This document shows, one piece after another, positions 11,426 to 21,580 of a stretch of DNA of 64,000 bases. The stretch is taken from positions 25,785,501 through 25,849,500 of the forward strand of contig CM075654.1 of the NCBI GenBank assembly GCA_037953625.1, read 5' to 3'. Position numbers and translations under genes: made by a program. The DNA is from Crotalaria pallida. Taxonomy: Eukaryota > Streptophyta > Magnoliopsida > Fabales > Fabaceae. Under the pieces are notes generated by a model. The model saw only the letters and a program-made list of their open reading frames with translations, had not been told where the DNA came from and made no database searches. How positions within the stretch are numbered: the stretch's first letter is position 1; the number at the start of each line of letters is the position of its first letter.

Positions 11426-11834
11426 TAACCGGTTATTCGAATTCTGTAACCGGTTAGATACTGTCAGTTTTCAAAGAAAATGAATTTCTGAAATCGGCTC
11501 TGTGTTCTTACCATTTTCACTCAAGTCTATACTCTAATTTCATTTGAAATCAATATGAAAACATGTTAATGAACACTGTTTGTTTCAGATTGTAATTGAT
11601 GAGTCAATGCCTTAATGTGATAAGATAATTTCAAGAGGAAATTATGCTAAATTGGAATTGGATTGTGATTTAGACTTTTGAATGATGAAATCAATGGGAT
11701 TTGAGGTATATAACAAAGCTAAGACTCTGTGTATGGATTTGGTAGAGAATTCAAGAAAAAGATTTCTGAATTGCAATGGTTAGTAGGTTCAGGTCTGTAA
11801 TTCTAACCGGTTAGCCTGAGACTGTAACCGGTTA
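11426..11834 (+). repeat. Two pairs of TAACCGGTTA palindromes, each spaced 21 bp
   Basis: TAACCGGTTA starts at 11426, 11447, 11804 and 11825. Both pairs have exactly 21-bp spacing, as does the promoter pair in the 3' LTR (18467, 18488). The sequences between the sites differ, so the pairs are not simple copies of one another. Confidence 0.8.
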
Positions 11835-12104
11835 GTACCTGAAACTGAAAAATAAAAGTGAAGTCTTTTAAGTGAAAAGTTTGATACCATTGGTTAAGTT
11901 TTCCCAATCCAAGTCCAATGGCATGTTTTTAAATTAATTCATGGATGAATTTTTATGCCAAAGATTATACCTCAAAATAGTCATTCAAAAGAGAATGTGA
12001 GATATCTCTAAATCACAATCATTAAATTAAAGATAAAAACCAACCTTAATAATTGTGCATTTATGCATAGAGAATGGAAAATAGGTTGGTAAGAAACGAT
12101 TATC

Positions 12105-12332
12105 ATATTCTGGGAATATAAGGAGGGTACTCTGGGAGTACCAAATTTGTGTAACCTACTTGATGACACATTCTGGGAATGTGGCCAGTGTCTGGGACAT
12201 GGTTTTATATGTTCTGGGAACGTGATGCACACTCTGGGAGTGATGCTTGTTTTTCCAAGTATGGTTTAGCATACGTTCTAGGAATGTATGTTAGTGTTCT
12301 GGGAACACATTGGTGTATTGGATGGACGTCCA
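12105..12332 (+). repeat. Array of short hairpins with core TCTGGGA and differing stems
   Basis: Eight inverted repeats share a three-base loop (TGG, once TAG) but have different stems. Examples are GGTACTC/GAGTACC (12126-12142), CACATTC/GAATGTG (12167-12183), CACTC/GAGTG (12230-12242) and GTGTTC/GAACAC (12294-12308). A loopless palindrome TGGACGTCCA (12323-12332) closes the cluster. Loop positions are 12111, 12133, 12174, 12193, 12215, 12235, 12279 and 12300, mostly one or two steps of about 21 bp. Function unknown. Confidence 0.85.
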
Positions 12333-12534
12333 AGATGGACTGGTATAGGAGGCCTCAGTTATGGATGGAAATCATGCATCATGCCACTTGCATTATAAGA
12401 GATATAATGTTGAAAATTGGTGTGCTCATATGTACTTGCATTATTATCTGTCCATGATATACTTGTGTTTGAAATTTTTAGTCTTTATTGATTATGTATA
12501 TGTGTATGCTTACTCCCTATGCCCTGTTTAGGTG

Positions 12535-13008
12535 ATGGCCAGATATCTAGCCTGCATTGAGATACATCCTATCCCTAGCGGTATATGGACTTACGAGGAG
12601 CACCGAGCCACCTTTGAGGTGGAGGTGGAGATCACTCTCTACCACCCTAACCCTCTGGTTCGGGTGCGACCTCGTAGGTTTAGGATCCCTATAGTCTATA
12701 CTATGCATGTTCCACCCTTTTACATATATAGAGGACCACCCCCGGCTCGACCAGTGCGTCGATTTCATAGTTTTCGTTTTAGAGCTGCCACTCGTACTCA
12801 TCCTTCTTCCCATAGAGTTGTTACAGAGGAGACTCCTTCTCCTGGTCCGGCTGATTTTGAGAGGATTGCTTCCGCAGATCCTAGACCCAGTGGTAGGGTC
12901 TCTGCACAGTCGGGCGAGGTCGAGGAGGATCCCGTGGAGGATGAGGACGAGGAGGAGGTGCCTGTCGAGGCTACTATTTCTGCTAGAGGTGGACCTGCTG
13001 GTTCCTAG
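12535..13008 (+). CDS. Small ORF encoded inside the Tekay-like 5' LTR
   Basis: A 157-residue frame starts at ATG 12535 (MARYLACIEIHPIP), four bases after a splice-acceptor-like AG. The first ~75 residues are mixed and could fold (GIWTYEEHRATFEVEVEITLY). A basic Pro/Arg-rich middle follows, then a strongly acidic tail (EVEEDPVEDEDEEEVPVEA). I do not recognise a family. The 3' LTR copy (20650-21120) keeps the frame, with one in-frame 3-bp deletion in the acidic run, although its ATG has become ATA. A comparable domain with an acidic tail lies at the same relative place in the 6.1-kb LTR (52354-52784). Alternative: chance frame conserved because the insertion is young. Confidence 0.5.
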   Translation: MARYLACIEIHPIPSGIWTYEEHRATFEVEVEITLYHPNPLVRVRPRRFRIPIVYTMHVPPFYIYRGPPPARPVRRFHSFRFRAATRTHPSSHRVVTEETPSPGPADFERIASADPRPSGRVSAQSGEVEEDPVEDEDEEEVPVEATISARGGPAGS

Positions 13009-13647
13009 GAGCTTGCATAGCATAGATGTTTTGGATCCTAGGTCTAGGGATAGAGCTGCAGAGGATCAGAGGAGCTGCTGAGGACATGGATGACCTGCTC
13101 TGGGACTTCTATTTTGATCTTGTTATATATTGTACATATTTTGAGAGGTCTTAGAGTGAGGTTTATTTTTGAGCAGCTGGTTATGTATATGTTTTACCAA
13201 AAACTTGCTATCTCGACTTTGTTACTTGCTACTGTGATACTGGTGGGGGTTTTATATTATGATATATATATATATGATGTTTTTACCTCAGCAGTGCCCC
13301 ACAAGTATTATTTTTACTTCCGTATACTCTGATTTTGGTTAAAAAGGATTCGGTAAATAAGTTTATATTCTACAAATCCGATCAAACTCAAGAGGCAATT
13401 AATATCTTTTTAATCAACGCTACAGATATGTTTTATTATATTAAAAAGGCGTTGTCTCGAGAGATTTTTGTAAATAAAGTACTATTGAGCCGAATTCAAA
13501 TTATTCGTCAAGGTTAAAGGTGTTTATAATTGATCAAGTATAAATTAAAAAGGAAAAATTTTCTAGACCAAATTTTTGATAGCAAGTATTCGATATTTGG
13601 AAATATTTATTATTTTCAAGATATAAAACAAGGGTGTCACACGTGGG

Positions 13648-13658
13648 TGATATCAGAG
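13648..13658 (+). other. Degenerate initiator-Met primer-binding site
   Basis: TGATATCAGAG, six bases after the LTR end GTGTCACA. It matches the plant TGGTATCAGAG site except for G-to-A at position 3, itself a typical decay change. Confidence 0.65.
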
Positions 13659-13847
13659 TAATGGTCGTGTTCCTCATGGCCCTGATGATGCAGATAAGTA
13701 TGATATTCAATGATATTTGAATATGTTTGAGTAGGTTAGTTGAATACGCTAGCTGTGCTTATGTTTTTAAAAGACCTTTTAGTGACCCAAAGCCCATAGT
13801 GCAGGTCTTTCTATGGCAACCAGAAATATAAATTTTATACGAATGAA

Positions 13848-15421
13848 ATGTTAGAGCGTATTACGACTGTGCTGGAGGGTATGCAGCAGAAGCAACGACA
13901 ACCACCTCAAGGATGAGCTGGTAATTCACATGATGGTAATGTGGTAAATCATGATGCAAAGACTCTGTCGGAGTTTAGAAAGTGCAATCCACCATGGTTT
14001 GAAGGAGGATACAAACCTGATGAGGTAAATAAGTGGTTGTATGAGATCAACAAGATTTTCAGAACTTTAGATTGTTCGGATGATCAGAAGGTAACCTATG
14101 CAGTTTATATGCTTCATGGGGAGGCTAAGAACTGGTGGGATCATATGGTACAATTGCTGAACTTTGAGAGAAGAGCAATCAGCTGGGGAGTGTTTATGGA
14201 GAAATTCCTTAATAAATACTTTCCAGAAGATTTAAGGAGAAAGAAGGAGGTAGAGTTCATGCAATTGAAACAGGGAGATATGAGTGTAGGAGAATATGCT
14301 GCTAGATTTGAGGAGTTGATGAAATATTCTCCCTACTACTTGAATAACCATGATGAAAGGAGTAAGTGTGTCAAGTTTGAAGGTGGACTGAGACCGGAGT
14401 TAAACTCTATTTTCAGTTACCAGAAAATTCAGAGTTTTCCTGCACTTGTGGATATGTGCAGAATGTATGAAGATGATAAGAAGGCTGAGTTGATAGGAAG
14501 CCAAGGAAAGGGTGGTGGACAGAATTATGGACCACAGAGGAAGAAGAGATTTGATCACCGGAATAATGGTCCATATGCTCAGAAGAACAAGGGCAAGGGC
14601 AGAGCTGTGATTGATAACAGGAACAAGTCTCGCGATAATGCTCCTTATTGTGAGAAGTGTAGACGTTATCACCATGGCCAGGTTTGCTGGACCACATGAG
14701 GGTGTTTCAAATGTGGAAAGCAAGGTCATTTTGCCCGTGATTGCAGAGAGCCCGCAAAAGGTGATGCTAAAGGATCTGCTAGCAAGTCTGTGGTGCAGGG
14801 CAAAGTGTTTACCCTGAGTGGTAATGAAGCAATCCAAACCCCGAATCTCGTGCAAGGTAACTATTTTTGCTTAATGATCAACCTTGCAAGATTATGTTTG
14901 ATTCTGGAGCTACACATTATTTTGTTTCTCCTGAATGTGTGCGTAGGTTGAATCTGGTTGTTTCTGATTCGCCTTGTTATCTTAGTATAGATACCCCTAC
15001 TAGAATACCCATCTTTACCTCTAAGGTTTGCTTAGGGTGTGAAGTTGAAATCTTGGGTCGTGTCTCTAAAGTAGATTTGGTTTGTCTCCCTAAGTTACAA
15101 TTAGATGTGATCTTGGGTATGGATTGGTTGATGAAGAACCAAGTGATCATCAATTGTGAGTGAAAGACAATCCAATATAGAACCCTTGAACCCGAAGGTT
15201 ATATGTGTTTATTCTCTGCTACCGGAGACGAAGAGACAATGGCAATAGAAGAGATTCATGTAGTGAGGGAATTTCCGGAAGTATTTCTTGAAGAGATACC
15301 CGGATTACCTCCGAAGCGGGAAATAGAGTTTGGGATTGATTTAGTTCCTGGAGCTGGTCCCATCTCTATTGCTCCTTATAGAATGGCACCACCGGAAATG
15401 GCAGAAATGAAAAGCAGATAG
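13848..15421 (+). pseudogene. Tekay-like gag and protease, multiply broken
   Basis: Gag starts at or before ATG 13848 and carries the retrotransposon gag domain (WWDHMVQLLNFERRAISWGVF, FLNKYFPEDLRRKKE). A CCHC knuckle CFKCGKQGHFARDC lies near 14703-14744. The protease active site DSGAT begins near 14899 (MFDSGATHYFVSPE), followed by the LDVILGMDWL segment. Breaks: in-frame TGA at 14914-1000 bases earlier, that is 13914-13916; TGA at 14697-14699 just before the knuckle; a frameshift near 14860; TGA at 15161-15163; and a frameshift near 15420 before RT. The nonsense codons fit CGA-to-TGA or TGG-to-TGA change. No functional gag is expected from this copy. Confidence 0.85.
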
Positions 15422-15426
15422 AGGAG

Positions 15427-18153
15427 TTGCTGCAGAAGCAGATGATCAGGCCAAGTGTTTCGCCTTGGGGAGCTCCACTATTGTTTGTAAAGAAGAAAGA
15501 TGGAAGTATGAGAATGTGTGTGGACTACAGACAATTGAATAAGGTCACCATTAAGAATAAGTATCCTTTGCCAAGGATTGATGACCATATGGATCAAGTT
15601 AGAGGGGCTGCAGTGTTTTCAAAGATTGATATGAGATCGGGCTATCATCAGATCAGGATAAAAGAGGAAGACATACCAAAGACTGCATTTCGATCTCGAT
15701 ACGGTCATTATGAGTATGTTGTGATGCTGTTCGGATTGACTAATGCACCTGCTATTTTTATGGATTATATGAACCGGATCTTTAGACCATATCTGGATTT
15801 TTTTGTAGTGGTATTTATAGATGATATTTTGGTCTATTCTAAGAGTCCGGAGGAGCATGAAGAACATCTCAGGATTGTGTTGAAGGTCCTAAAGGAGAAG
15901 CAGTTGTACGCCAAACTTGCAAAATGTGAGTTTTGGTTGAATGAAGTAAAATTTCTAGGGCGTGTAATCTCTAATGAAGGAATTGCGGTGGATCCTACGA
16001 AGGTGAGTTCAGTATTGAAATGGGAACAGCCTAAGACTGTGACTGAGGTGAGAAGTTTCTTAGGGCTGGCTGGATACTATCGTCGATTTATAGAAGGATT
16101 TTCCAAGATTGCATTGCCTTTGACCAAGTTGACTCGGAAAGATCAACCATTTGTGTGGGATGACAGGTGTGAAAATAGTTTCCGAGAGCTAAAGGGAAGG
16201 TTAACATCGTCTCCTGTGTTAATCTTACCTGACCCTCACAAGAGTTTTGAAGTGTACTGTGATGCATCTAAGCAAGGACTTGGGTGTGTGTTGATGCAAG
16301 AAGGAAGAGTAGTGGTTTACGCATCACGACAGTTGAAGAATCATGAAGTGAATTACCCGACACACGATTTGGAATTAGCTGCGATTGTGTTTGCCTTAAA
16401 GATATGGAGACATCATCTCTATGGCACTACTTTCCAAATATTTAGTGACCATAAGAGTTTGAAATATCTGTTCGACCAAAAAGAGTTGAATATGAGGCAA
16501 AGGAGGTGGATGGAGTTTTTGAAGGATTATGACTTTAAACTCCATTACCATCCGGGTAAGGCGAATGTGGTTGCGGATGCTTTGAGTCGGAAAGCAATCC
16601 ACATAAGTGCAATGACGGTGAAGGAAGCAGCATTGATCGAGGAATTCAGAGACTTGAGCTTGTTGACGCAAGTTGAACCATCAAGCATCAAGTTGGGAAT
16701 GTTGCAGATCACAAATGAATTCTTGAAAAGAATTCGGGAGTTGCAACAAGTAGGTGAGGAGTTGATTGAAAAGATGAGATTAGGTTCGGAAGGGAAGGAA
16801 CTTGATTTCAAGATTGGGTTGGATGGAATCCTTCGTTTCAGAACAAGGATTTGCATACCAAAAGATCAGGAGGTTAGAAGATTGATTCTTGATGAAGCAC
16901 ATAAGAGTCGGATGAGTATGCATCCTGGATCAACCAAAATGTATCAGGATCTGAAGAAAATGTTTTGGTGGTCTGGTTTGAAAAAGGATGTTGCGGAGTA
17001 TGTGGCTTCATGTTTTATTTGTCAGAAAGCTAAGGTAGAACATCAGAAACCGGGAGGACAGTTGCAACCCTTAAGCATCCCTCAATGGAAGTGGGATAAT
17101 ATCTCAATGGATTTTGTATCTGGTTTGCCAAAGACAACAGCAAATCATTATGCAATCTGGGTGATTGTGGATCGGTTGACTAAGGCGGCGCATTTTATTC
17201 CGATAAATATGCGCTATCCTTTGAATAAGCTTACCCAGATCTACATTAAGGAGGTAGTTCGTCTACACGGAGTGACTTCAAGTATTGTGTCGGATCGGGA
17301 TCCCAGGTTTGCTTCACAGTTTTGTAAGAGTTTGCATAACGCTATGGGAACAAGCTTAAAGTTGAGTTCTGCGCCTCATCCACAGACGGATGGTCAAACA
17401 GAGAGAACTATTCAGTCTTTGGAGGATATATTGAGGGCTTGTGCACTTGAAGAGCAGGGAAGTTGGGATCAAGTGTTACCCCTTGCAAAATTCACATACA
17501 ACAACAGTTATCATGCAAGCATCGGAATGGCACCGTTTGAGGCTTTGTATGGAAGGAAATGCCAAACCTCGCTATGCTGGTTTCAAGTGGGGGAGAACTT
17601 AGTGGTTGGACCAGAAATTGTGAAGCAGACAACTAAGAAGATCAAGATGGTTCAGGCAAAGATGAAAGCAGCTCAGAGTCGGCAGAAGAGTTATGCTGAT
17701 AAGAGGAGAAAACCAATAGAGTTTTTGGAAGGCGACCATGTGTTTCTTCGGATAGTTCCGATGAAAGGAATCAGTAGAGCCTTGAGAACCCGAAAGCTTT
17801 CACCTAAGTGTATAGGTCCATACCAAATCCTTAAGAGAGTTGGTTCTGTTGCCTATCAAATAGCTTTACCACCCTCTCTGTCAAACTTGCACAATGTCTT
17901 TCATGTTTCTCAGTTAAAGAAATATGTGCATGACCCATCGGTTGTTTTGAAAATTCAACCTGATGATCTAACTTTGAAGGAGAACCTTACCTTTGAAGCC
18001 AGACCGGTCCGGATAGAAGATCGTGAAGTTAAGCAGCTTAGGGGAAAGGGGATACCGTTAGTTAAGGTTCTATGGGAAAATGCTGACGTGTCTGAAGCTA
18101 CATGGGAATTAGAGGAGAAGATGCGTCAAGAGCATCCTGAGTTGTTTATGTAA
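15427..18153 (+). CDS. Tekay-like pol: RT, RNase H, integrase, chromodomain
   Basis: An uninterrupted 908-residue pol segment; it is part of a polyprotein, so 15427 is not a true start. [18 protein letters not shown] near residue 36 and the catalytic FIDD at residues 130-133. RNase H: DASKQGLG with D279, then the [12 protein letters not shown] and DHKSLKYL blocks. Integrase: HHCC zinc finger starting near H492 (CFICQKAK completes it), core D562 (SMDFVSGLP), D623 (VSDRDPRF) and E659 (GQTERTIQ), so D-X35-E is intact. The last ~50 residues ([27 protein letters not shown]) are a chromodomain, which targets integration to chromatin marks. The upstream frame is lost at about 15420. Enzyme motifs look functional, but expression is doubtful. 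Confidence 0.9.
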   Translation: MLQKQMIRPSVSPWGAPLLFVKKKDGSMRMCVDYRQLNKVTIKNKYPLPRIDDHMDQVRGAAVFSKIDMRSGYHQIRIKEEDIPKTAFRSRYGHYEYVVMLFGLTNAPAIFMDYMNRIFRPYLDFFVVVFIDDILVYSKSPEEHEEHLRIVLKVLKEKQLYAKLAKCEFWLNEVKFLGRVISNEGIAVDPTKVSSVLKWEQPKTVTEVRSFLGLAGYYRRFIEGFSKIALPLTKLTRKDQPFVWDDRCENSFRELKGRLTSSPVLILPDPHKSFEVYCDASKQGLGCVLMQEGRVVVYASRQLKNHEVNYPTHDLELAAIVFALKIWRHHLYGTTFQIFSDHKSLKYLFDQKELNMRQRRWMEFLKDYDFKLHYHPGKANVVADALSRKAIHISAMTVKEAALIEEFRDLSLLTQVEPSSIKLGMLQITNEFLKRIRELQQVGEELIEKMRLGSEGKELDFKIGLDGILRFRTRICIPKDQEVRRLILDEAHKSRMSMHPGSTKMYQDLKKMFWWSGLKKDVAEYVASCFICQKAKVEHQKPGGQLQPLSIPQWKWDNISMDFVSGLPKTTANHYAIWVIVDRLTKAAHFIPINMRYPLNKLTQIYIKEVVRLHGVTSSIVSDRDPRFASQFCKSLHNAMGTSLKLSSAPHPQTDGQTERTIQSLEDILRACALEEQGSWDQVLPLAKFTYNNSYHASIGMAPFEALYGRKCQTSLCWFQVGENLVVGPEIVKQTTKKIKMVQAKMKAAQSRQKSYADKRRKPIEFLEGDHVFLRIVPMKGISRALRTRKLSPKCIGPYQILKRVGSVAYQIALPPSLSNLHNVFHVSQLKKYVHDPSVVLKIQPDDLTLKENLTFEARPVRIEDREVKQLRGKGIPLVKVLWENADVSEATWELEEKMRQEHPELFM

Positions 18154-20218
18154 GTTAGAATTTCGGGGACGAAATTCCTTTTAAGTGGGGGAGTAGTGTA
18201 ACACCCCTAATTTTCGTCTCCCGGATAATAAGGAAATTAATAATAAATAAAGTTTTATTATTAATTTATATAAATTTTCCAAGTTTATGTTTTGTATTTA
18301 ATTAGCCTTGAAATATAAAAATAGGTGAAGGTATTTTTATATGGTTAATATATACAAAAATATAGATATTGCATTTTAGTCCTTGGATTAGGACCTAAAT
18401 GTAATATTAGAAAGGTTCTTGGAGGGAAAGGTTTTAAAATTATTAATTTTAAATTTTACACTCATCTAACCGGTTAGTAATGCCCTGTAACCGGTTACAC
18501 GATGAACCCAGAAACTGGGTTAGTGGATTTTGATGAGTAATCACTGAAATTAATCAAAGAATCGCCACGAAATCAGTCCAGTGATAATGGGAAACACGCG
18601 TCATTGTGCATGGAACACGAATTCCTCTATAAAAACCCTCAATCTTGGTCAAATTAGGTTAATTTTGCTCTGGTTTGGTGTGAAGCTCTGTTCTAGGGTT
18701 CTAGAATTGTTTCTTTCGATTCTGTCTCGTTTTTGAGTGTTAAAAATCGAGTGATACACTGTTGTAAAGCTTGCATCAAGAGCTTTACAAAGACATAAAA
18801 ATCGTGAGTTGAGAGTTAGGGAGCTAAGAGAACGAAGCCTTTGAAGTGGAAGGGTTCAAAACTGTTTCTGCAAAAAACTGGTTCTTGGAGCTTATTTGGA
18901 GCTTCAATTTGGGTAAGTGTATGAACTCCTTTGACCTCAAAATCGTTCAATCTCTTGGTGCATGTTGCTTAGAACAAACCCTAACCAATTTCCCCAATTT
19001 TTATGGCCTGTACATGCATAAAAAATTCTGGTTTCTGGACCCTGCTCAACTGTTGATGGCTGAAAACAGAGAATTGTGGATTTTGGGGATTTCTTCCTAA
19101 TTTCAGAGATTATACTCATCAAAAACGACTTAGAGGTATGGGAGAAGTTTACCTTATACTAGATTGAGACTAAAATTATGCGTTTTAGGATTTGAGTCAA
19201 CAAAGACTCAAAAAGGGCATTATGTGAATAAGTTAAAAGGCTTGGAGGCCATTTCTGTGGCTCAATTCTTTTTGAGCAAGTTTGATAATCTGCATGCAAG
19301 TTATTCTGATGATTGAATCATAATCTAAAGGCTTATTATGAGTTTTGTGATATCAAGTTGTGTTTATGTTGGTTTATATGCAATTTGATACTCTCAATTG
19401 AATGCATGCAAAGGAATATGTTTTCTGTGGATAAACATATTTGTTTTAAGGTATATGACCTCTGATAATGATTAAAATTGGTTAGATTTGAGTATGGTGG
19501 AAAATGGTATCCATTTCTGCAGTGTACACTCTGCATAATCTAACCGGTTATTCGAATTCTGTAACCGGTTAGATACTGTCAGTTTTCAAAGAAAATGAAT
19601 TTCTGAAATTGGCTCTGTGTTTTTACCATTTTCACTCAAGTATATACTCTAATTTCATTTGAAATCAATCTGAAAACATGTTAATGAACACTGTTTGTTT
19701 CAGATTGTAATTGATGAGTCAATGCCTTAATGTGATAAGATAATTTCAAGAGGAAATTATGCTAAATTGGAATTGGATTCTGATTTAGACTTTTGAATGA
19801 TGAAATCAGTGGGATTTGAGGTATATAACAAAGCTAAGACTCTGTGTATGGATTGGGTAGAGAATTCAAGAAAAAGGTTTATGAATTGCAATGGTTAGTA
19901 GGTTCAGGTCTGTAATTCTAACCGGTTAGCCTGAGACTGTAACCGGTTAGTACCTGAAACTGAAAAATAAAAGTTAAGTCTTTTAAGTGAAAAGTTTGAT
20001 ACCATTGGTTAAGTTTTCCCAATCCAAGTCTAATGGCATGTTTTTAAATTAATTCATGGATGAATTTTTATGCCAAAGATTATACCTCCAAATAGTCATT
20101 CAAAAGAGAATGTGAGATATCTCTAAATCATAATCATTAAATTAAAAATAAAAACCAACCTTAATAATTGTGCATTCATGCATAGAGAATGGAAAATAGG
20201 TTGGTAAGAAACGACTAT

Positions 20219-20447
20219 CATATTCTGGGAATATGAGGAGGGTACTCCGGGAGTACCAAATTTGTGTAACCTACTTGATGACACATTCTGGGAATGTGGC
20301 CAGTGTCTGGGACATGGTTTTATACGTTCTGGGAACGTGATGCACACTCTGGGAGTGATGCTTGTTTTTCCAAGTATGGTTTAGCATACGTTCTGGGAAC
20401 GTATGTTAGTGTTCTGGGAACACATTGGTGTATTGGATGGACGTCCA
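20219..20447 (+). repeat. TCTGGGA hairpin array, 3' LTR copy
   Basis: Same cluster as in the 5' LTR, with better-preserved stems. CATATTC/GAATATG is 7 bp (20219-20235). CATACGTTC/GAACGTATG is a perfect 9 bp (20385-20405), whereas the 5' copy has a wobble there. ACGTTC/GAACGT replaces ATGTTC/GAACGT. The second hairpin has a CGG loop (20241-20257). Confidence 0.85.
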
Positions 20448-20649
20448 AGATGGACTGGTATAGGAGGCCTAAGTTATGGATGGAAATCATGCATCATGCC
20501 ACTTGCATTATAAGAGATATAATGTTGAAAATTGGTGTGCTCATATGTACTTTCATTATTATCTGTCCATGATATACTTGTGTTTGAAATTTTTAGTCTT
20601 TATTGATTATGTATATGTGTATGCTTACTCCCTATGCCCTGGTTAGGTG

Positions 20650-21120
20650 ATAGCCAGATACCTAGCCTGCATCGACATACGTCCTATCTCTAGCGGTATA
20701 TGGACTTACGAGGAGCACCGAGCCACCTTTGAGGGGGAGGTGGAGATCACTCTCTACCACCCTAACCCTCTGGTTTGGGTGCGACCTCGTAGGTTTAGGA
20801 TCCCTATAGTCTATACTATGCATGTTCCACCCTTTTACATATATAGAGGACCACCCCCGGCTCGACCAGTGCGTCGATTTCATAGTTTTCGTTTTAGAGC
20901 TGCCACTCGTACTCATCCTTCTTCCCATAGAGTTGTTACAGAGGAGACTCCTTCTCCTGGTCCGGCTGATTTTGAGAGGATTGCTTCCGCAGATCCTAGA
21001 CCCAGTGGTAGGGTCTCTGCACAGTCGGGCGAGGTCGAGGAGGATCCTGTGGAGGATGAGGACGAGGAGGTGCCTGTCGAGGCTACTGTTTCTGCTAGAG
21101 GTGGACCTGCTGGTTCCTAG
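20650..21120 (+). pseudogene. Small LTR ORF, 3' LTR copy with lost start
   Basis: Same frame as 12535-13008, open to the stop at 21120, but the ATG is ATA at 20650-20652. The acidic run is one residue shorter through an in-frame 3-bp deletion. A few substitutions change residues (for example IEIHPIP to IDIRPIS). Conservation of the frame after LTR divergence gives weak support that it once coded. Confidence 0.5.
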
Positions 21121-21580
21121 GAGCTTGCATAGCATAGATGTTTTGGATCCTAGGTCTAGGGATAGAGCTGTAGAGGATCGGAGGAGCTGCTGAGGACATG
21201 GATGACCTGCTCTGGGACTTCTATTTTGATCTTGTTATATATTGTACATATTTTGAGAGGTCTTAGAGTGAGGTTTATTTTTTAGCAGCTGGTTATGTAT
21301 ATTCTACAAATCCGATCAAACTCAAGAGGCAATTAATATGTTTTTAATCAACGCTACAGATATGTTTTATTATATTAAAAAGGCGTTGTCTCGAGAGATT
21401 TTTGTAAATAAAGTACTATTGAGCCGAATTCAAATTATTCGTCAAGGTTAAAGGTGTTTATAATTGAGCAAGTATAAATTAAAAAGGAAAAATTTTCTAG
21501 ACCAAATTTTTGATAGCAAGTATTCGATATTTGGAAATATTTATTATTTTCAAGATATAAAACAAGGGTGTCACACCGTT

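Larger units (their letters stand above)
10799..12531 (+). other. Intron-like segment inside the Tekay-like 5' LTR
   Basis: It is bounded by a strong donor GG/GTAAGTGT and a pyrimidine-containing acceptor CCCTGTTTAG followed three bases later by ATG. The 3' LTR preserves both sites (18913 and 20646). The inferred mRNA would join a non-coding leader starting after the TATA box to the ORF at 12535. This is inference from sites only. Confidence 0.4.
10086..13641 (+). repeat. Tekay-like 5' LTR (3556 bp)
   Basis: It contains, in order: a CG palindrome (10373-10384), TATA box (10514-10520), leader, splice-donor-like GG/GTAAGTGT (10799), two palindrome pairs (11426-11456, 11804-11834), the hairpin array (12105-12332), a splice-acceptor-like CCCTGTTTAG (to 12531), an ORF (12535-13008) and an AT-rich tail. 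It retains about 180 bp near 13190-13370 that are missing from the 3' LTR, where the deletion sits between TATAT microhomologies. Confidence 0.9.
10086..21575 (+). mobile_element. Tekay-like chromovirus (Ty3/gypsy), complete with both LTRs
   Basis: An 11.5-kb element flanked by 5-bp target duplicates CCGTT (10081-10085 and 21576-21580). Both LTRs begin TGTAACACCCC and end GGGTGTCACA. The internal order is gag, protease, RT, RNase H, integrase and a C-terminal chromodomain, which is the Tekay/Del arrangement. The 3' end carries GGGGACGAAATTCC and AAGTGGGGGAGTAG before the LTR. Gag-protease is broken by stops and frameshifts; pol is open. LTR length (3.4-3.6 kb) is large for the group and includes promoter, intron-like segment and a small ORF. 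Confidence 0.9.
18197..21575 (+). repeat. Tekay-like 3' LTR (3379 bp)
   Basis: Preceded by the purine tract AAGTGGGGGAG. It has the same internal order as the 5' LTR: palindrome pair (18466-18498), TATA (18628-18634), donor (18913), hairpins (20219-20447), acceptor (to 20646) and ORF (20650-21120). It lacks about 180 bp after 21299 relative to the 5' LTR. Scattered substitutions separate the two LTRs, so the insertion is not recent. Confidence 0.9.

Noticed and set aside
12105..12332. Heat-shock element cluster
   Set aside because: TTC and GAA half-sites are separated by three bases (TTCTGGGAA), whereas heat-shock elements need two; several units lack TTC/GAA altogether.
12179..12457. 92-residue frame conserved in both Tekay-like LTRs (also 20294-20572)
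   Set aside because: Runs through the hairpin array and has repeated short motifs caused by it; conservation follows from LTR identity.
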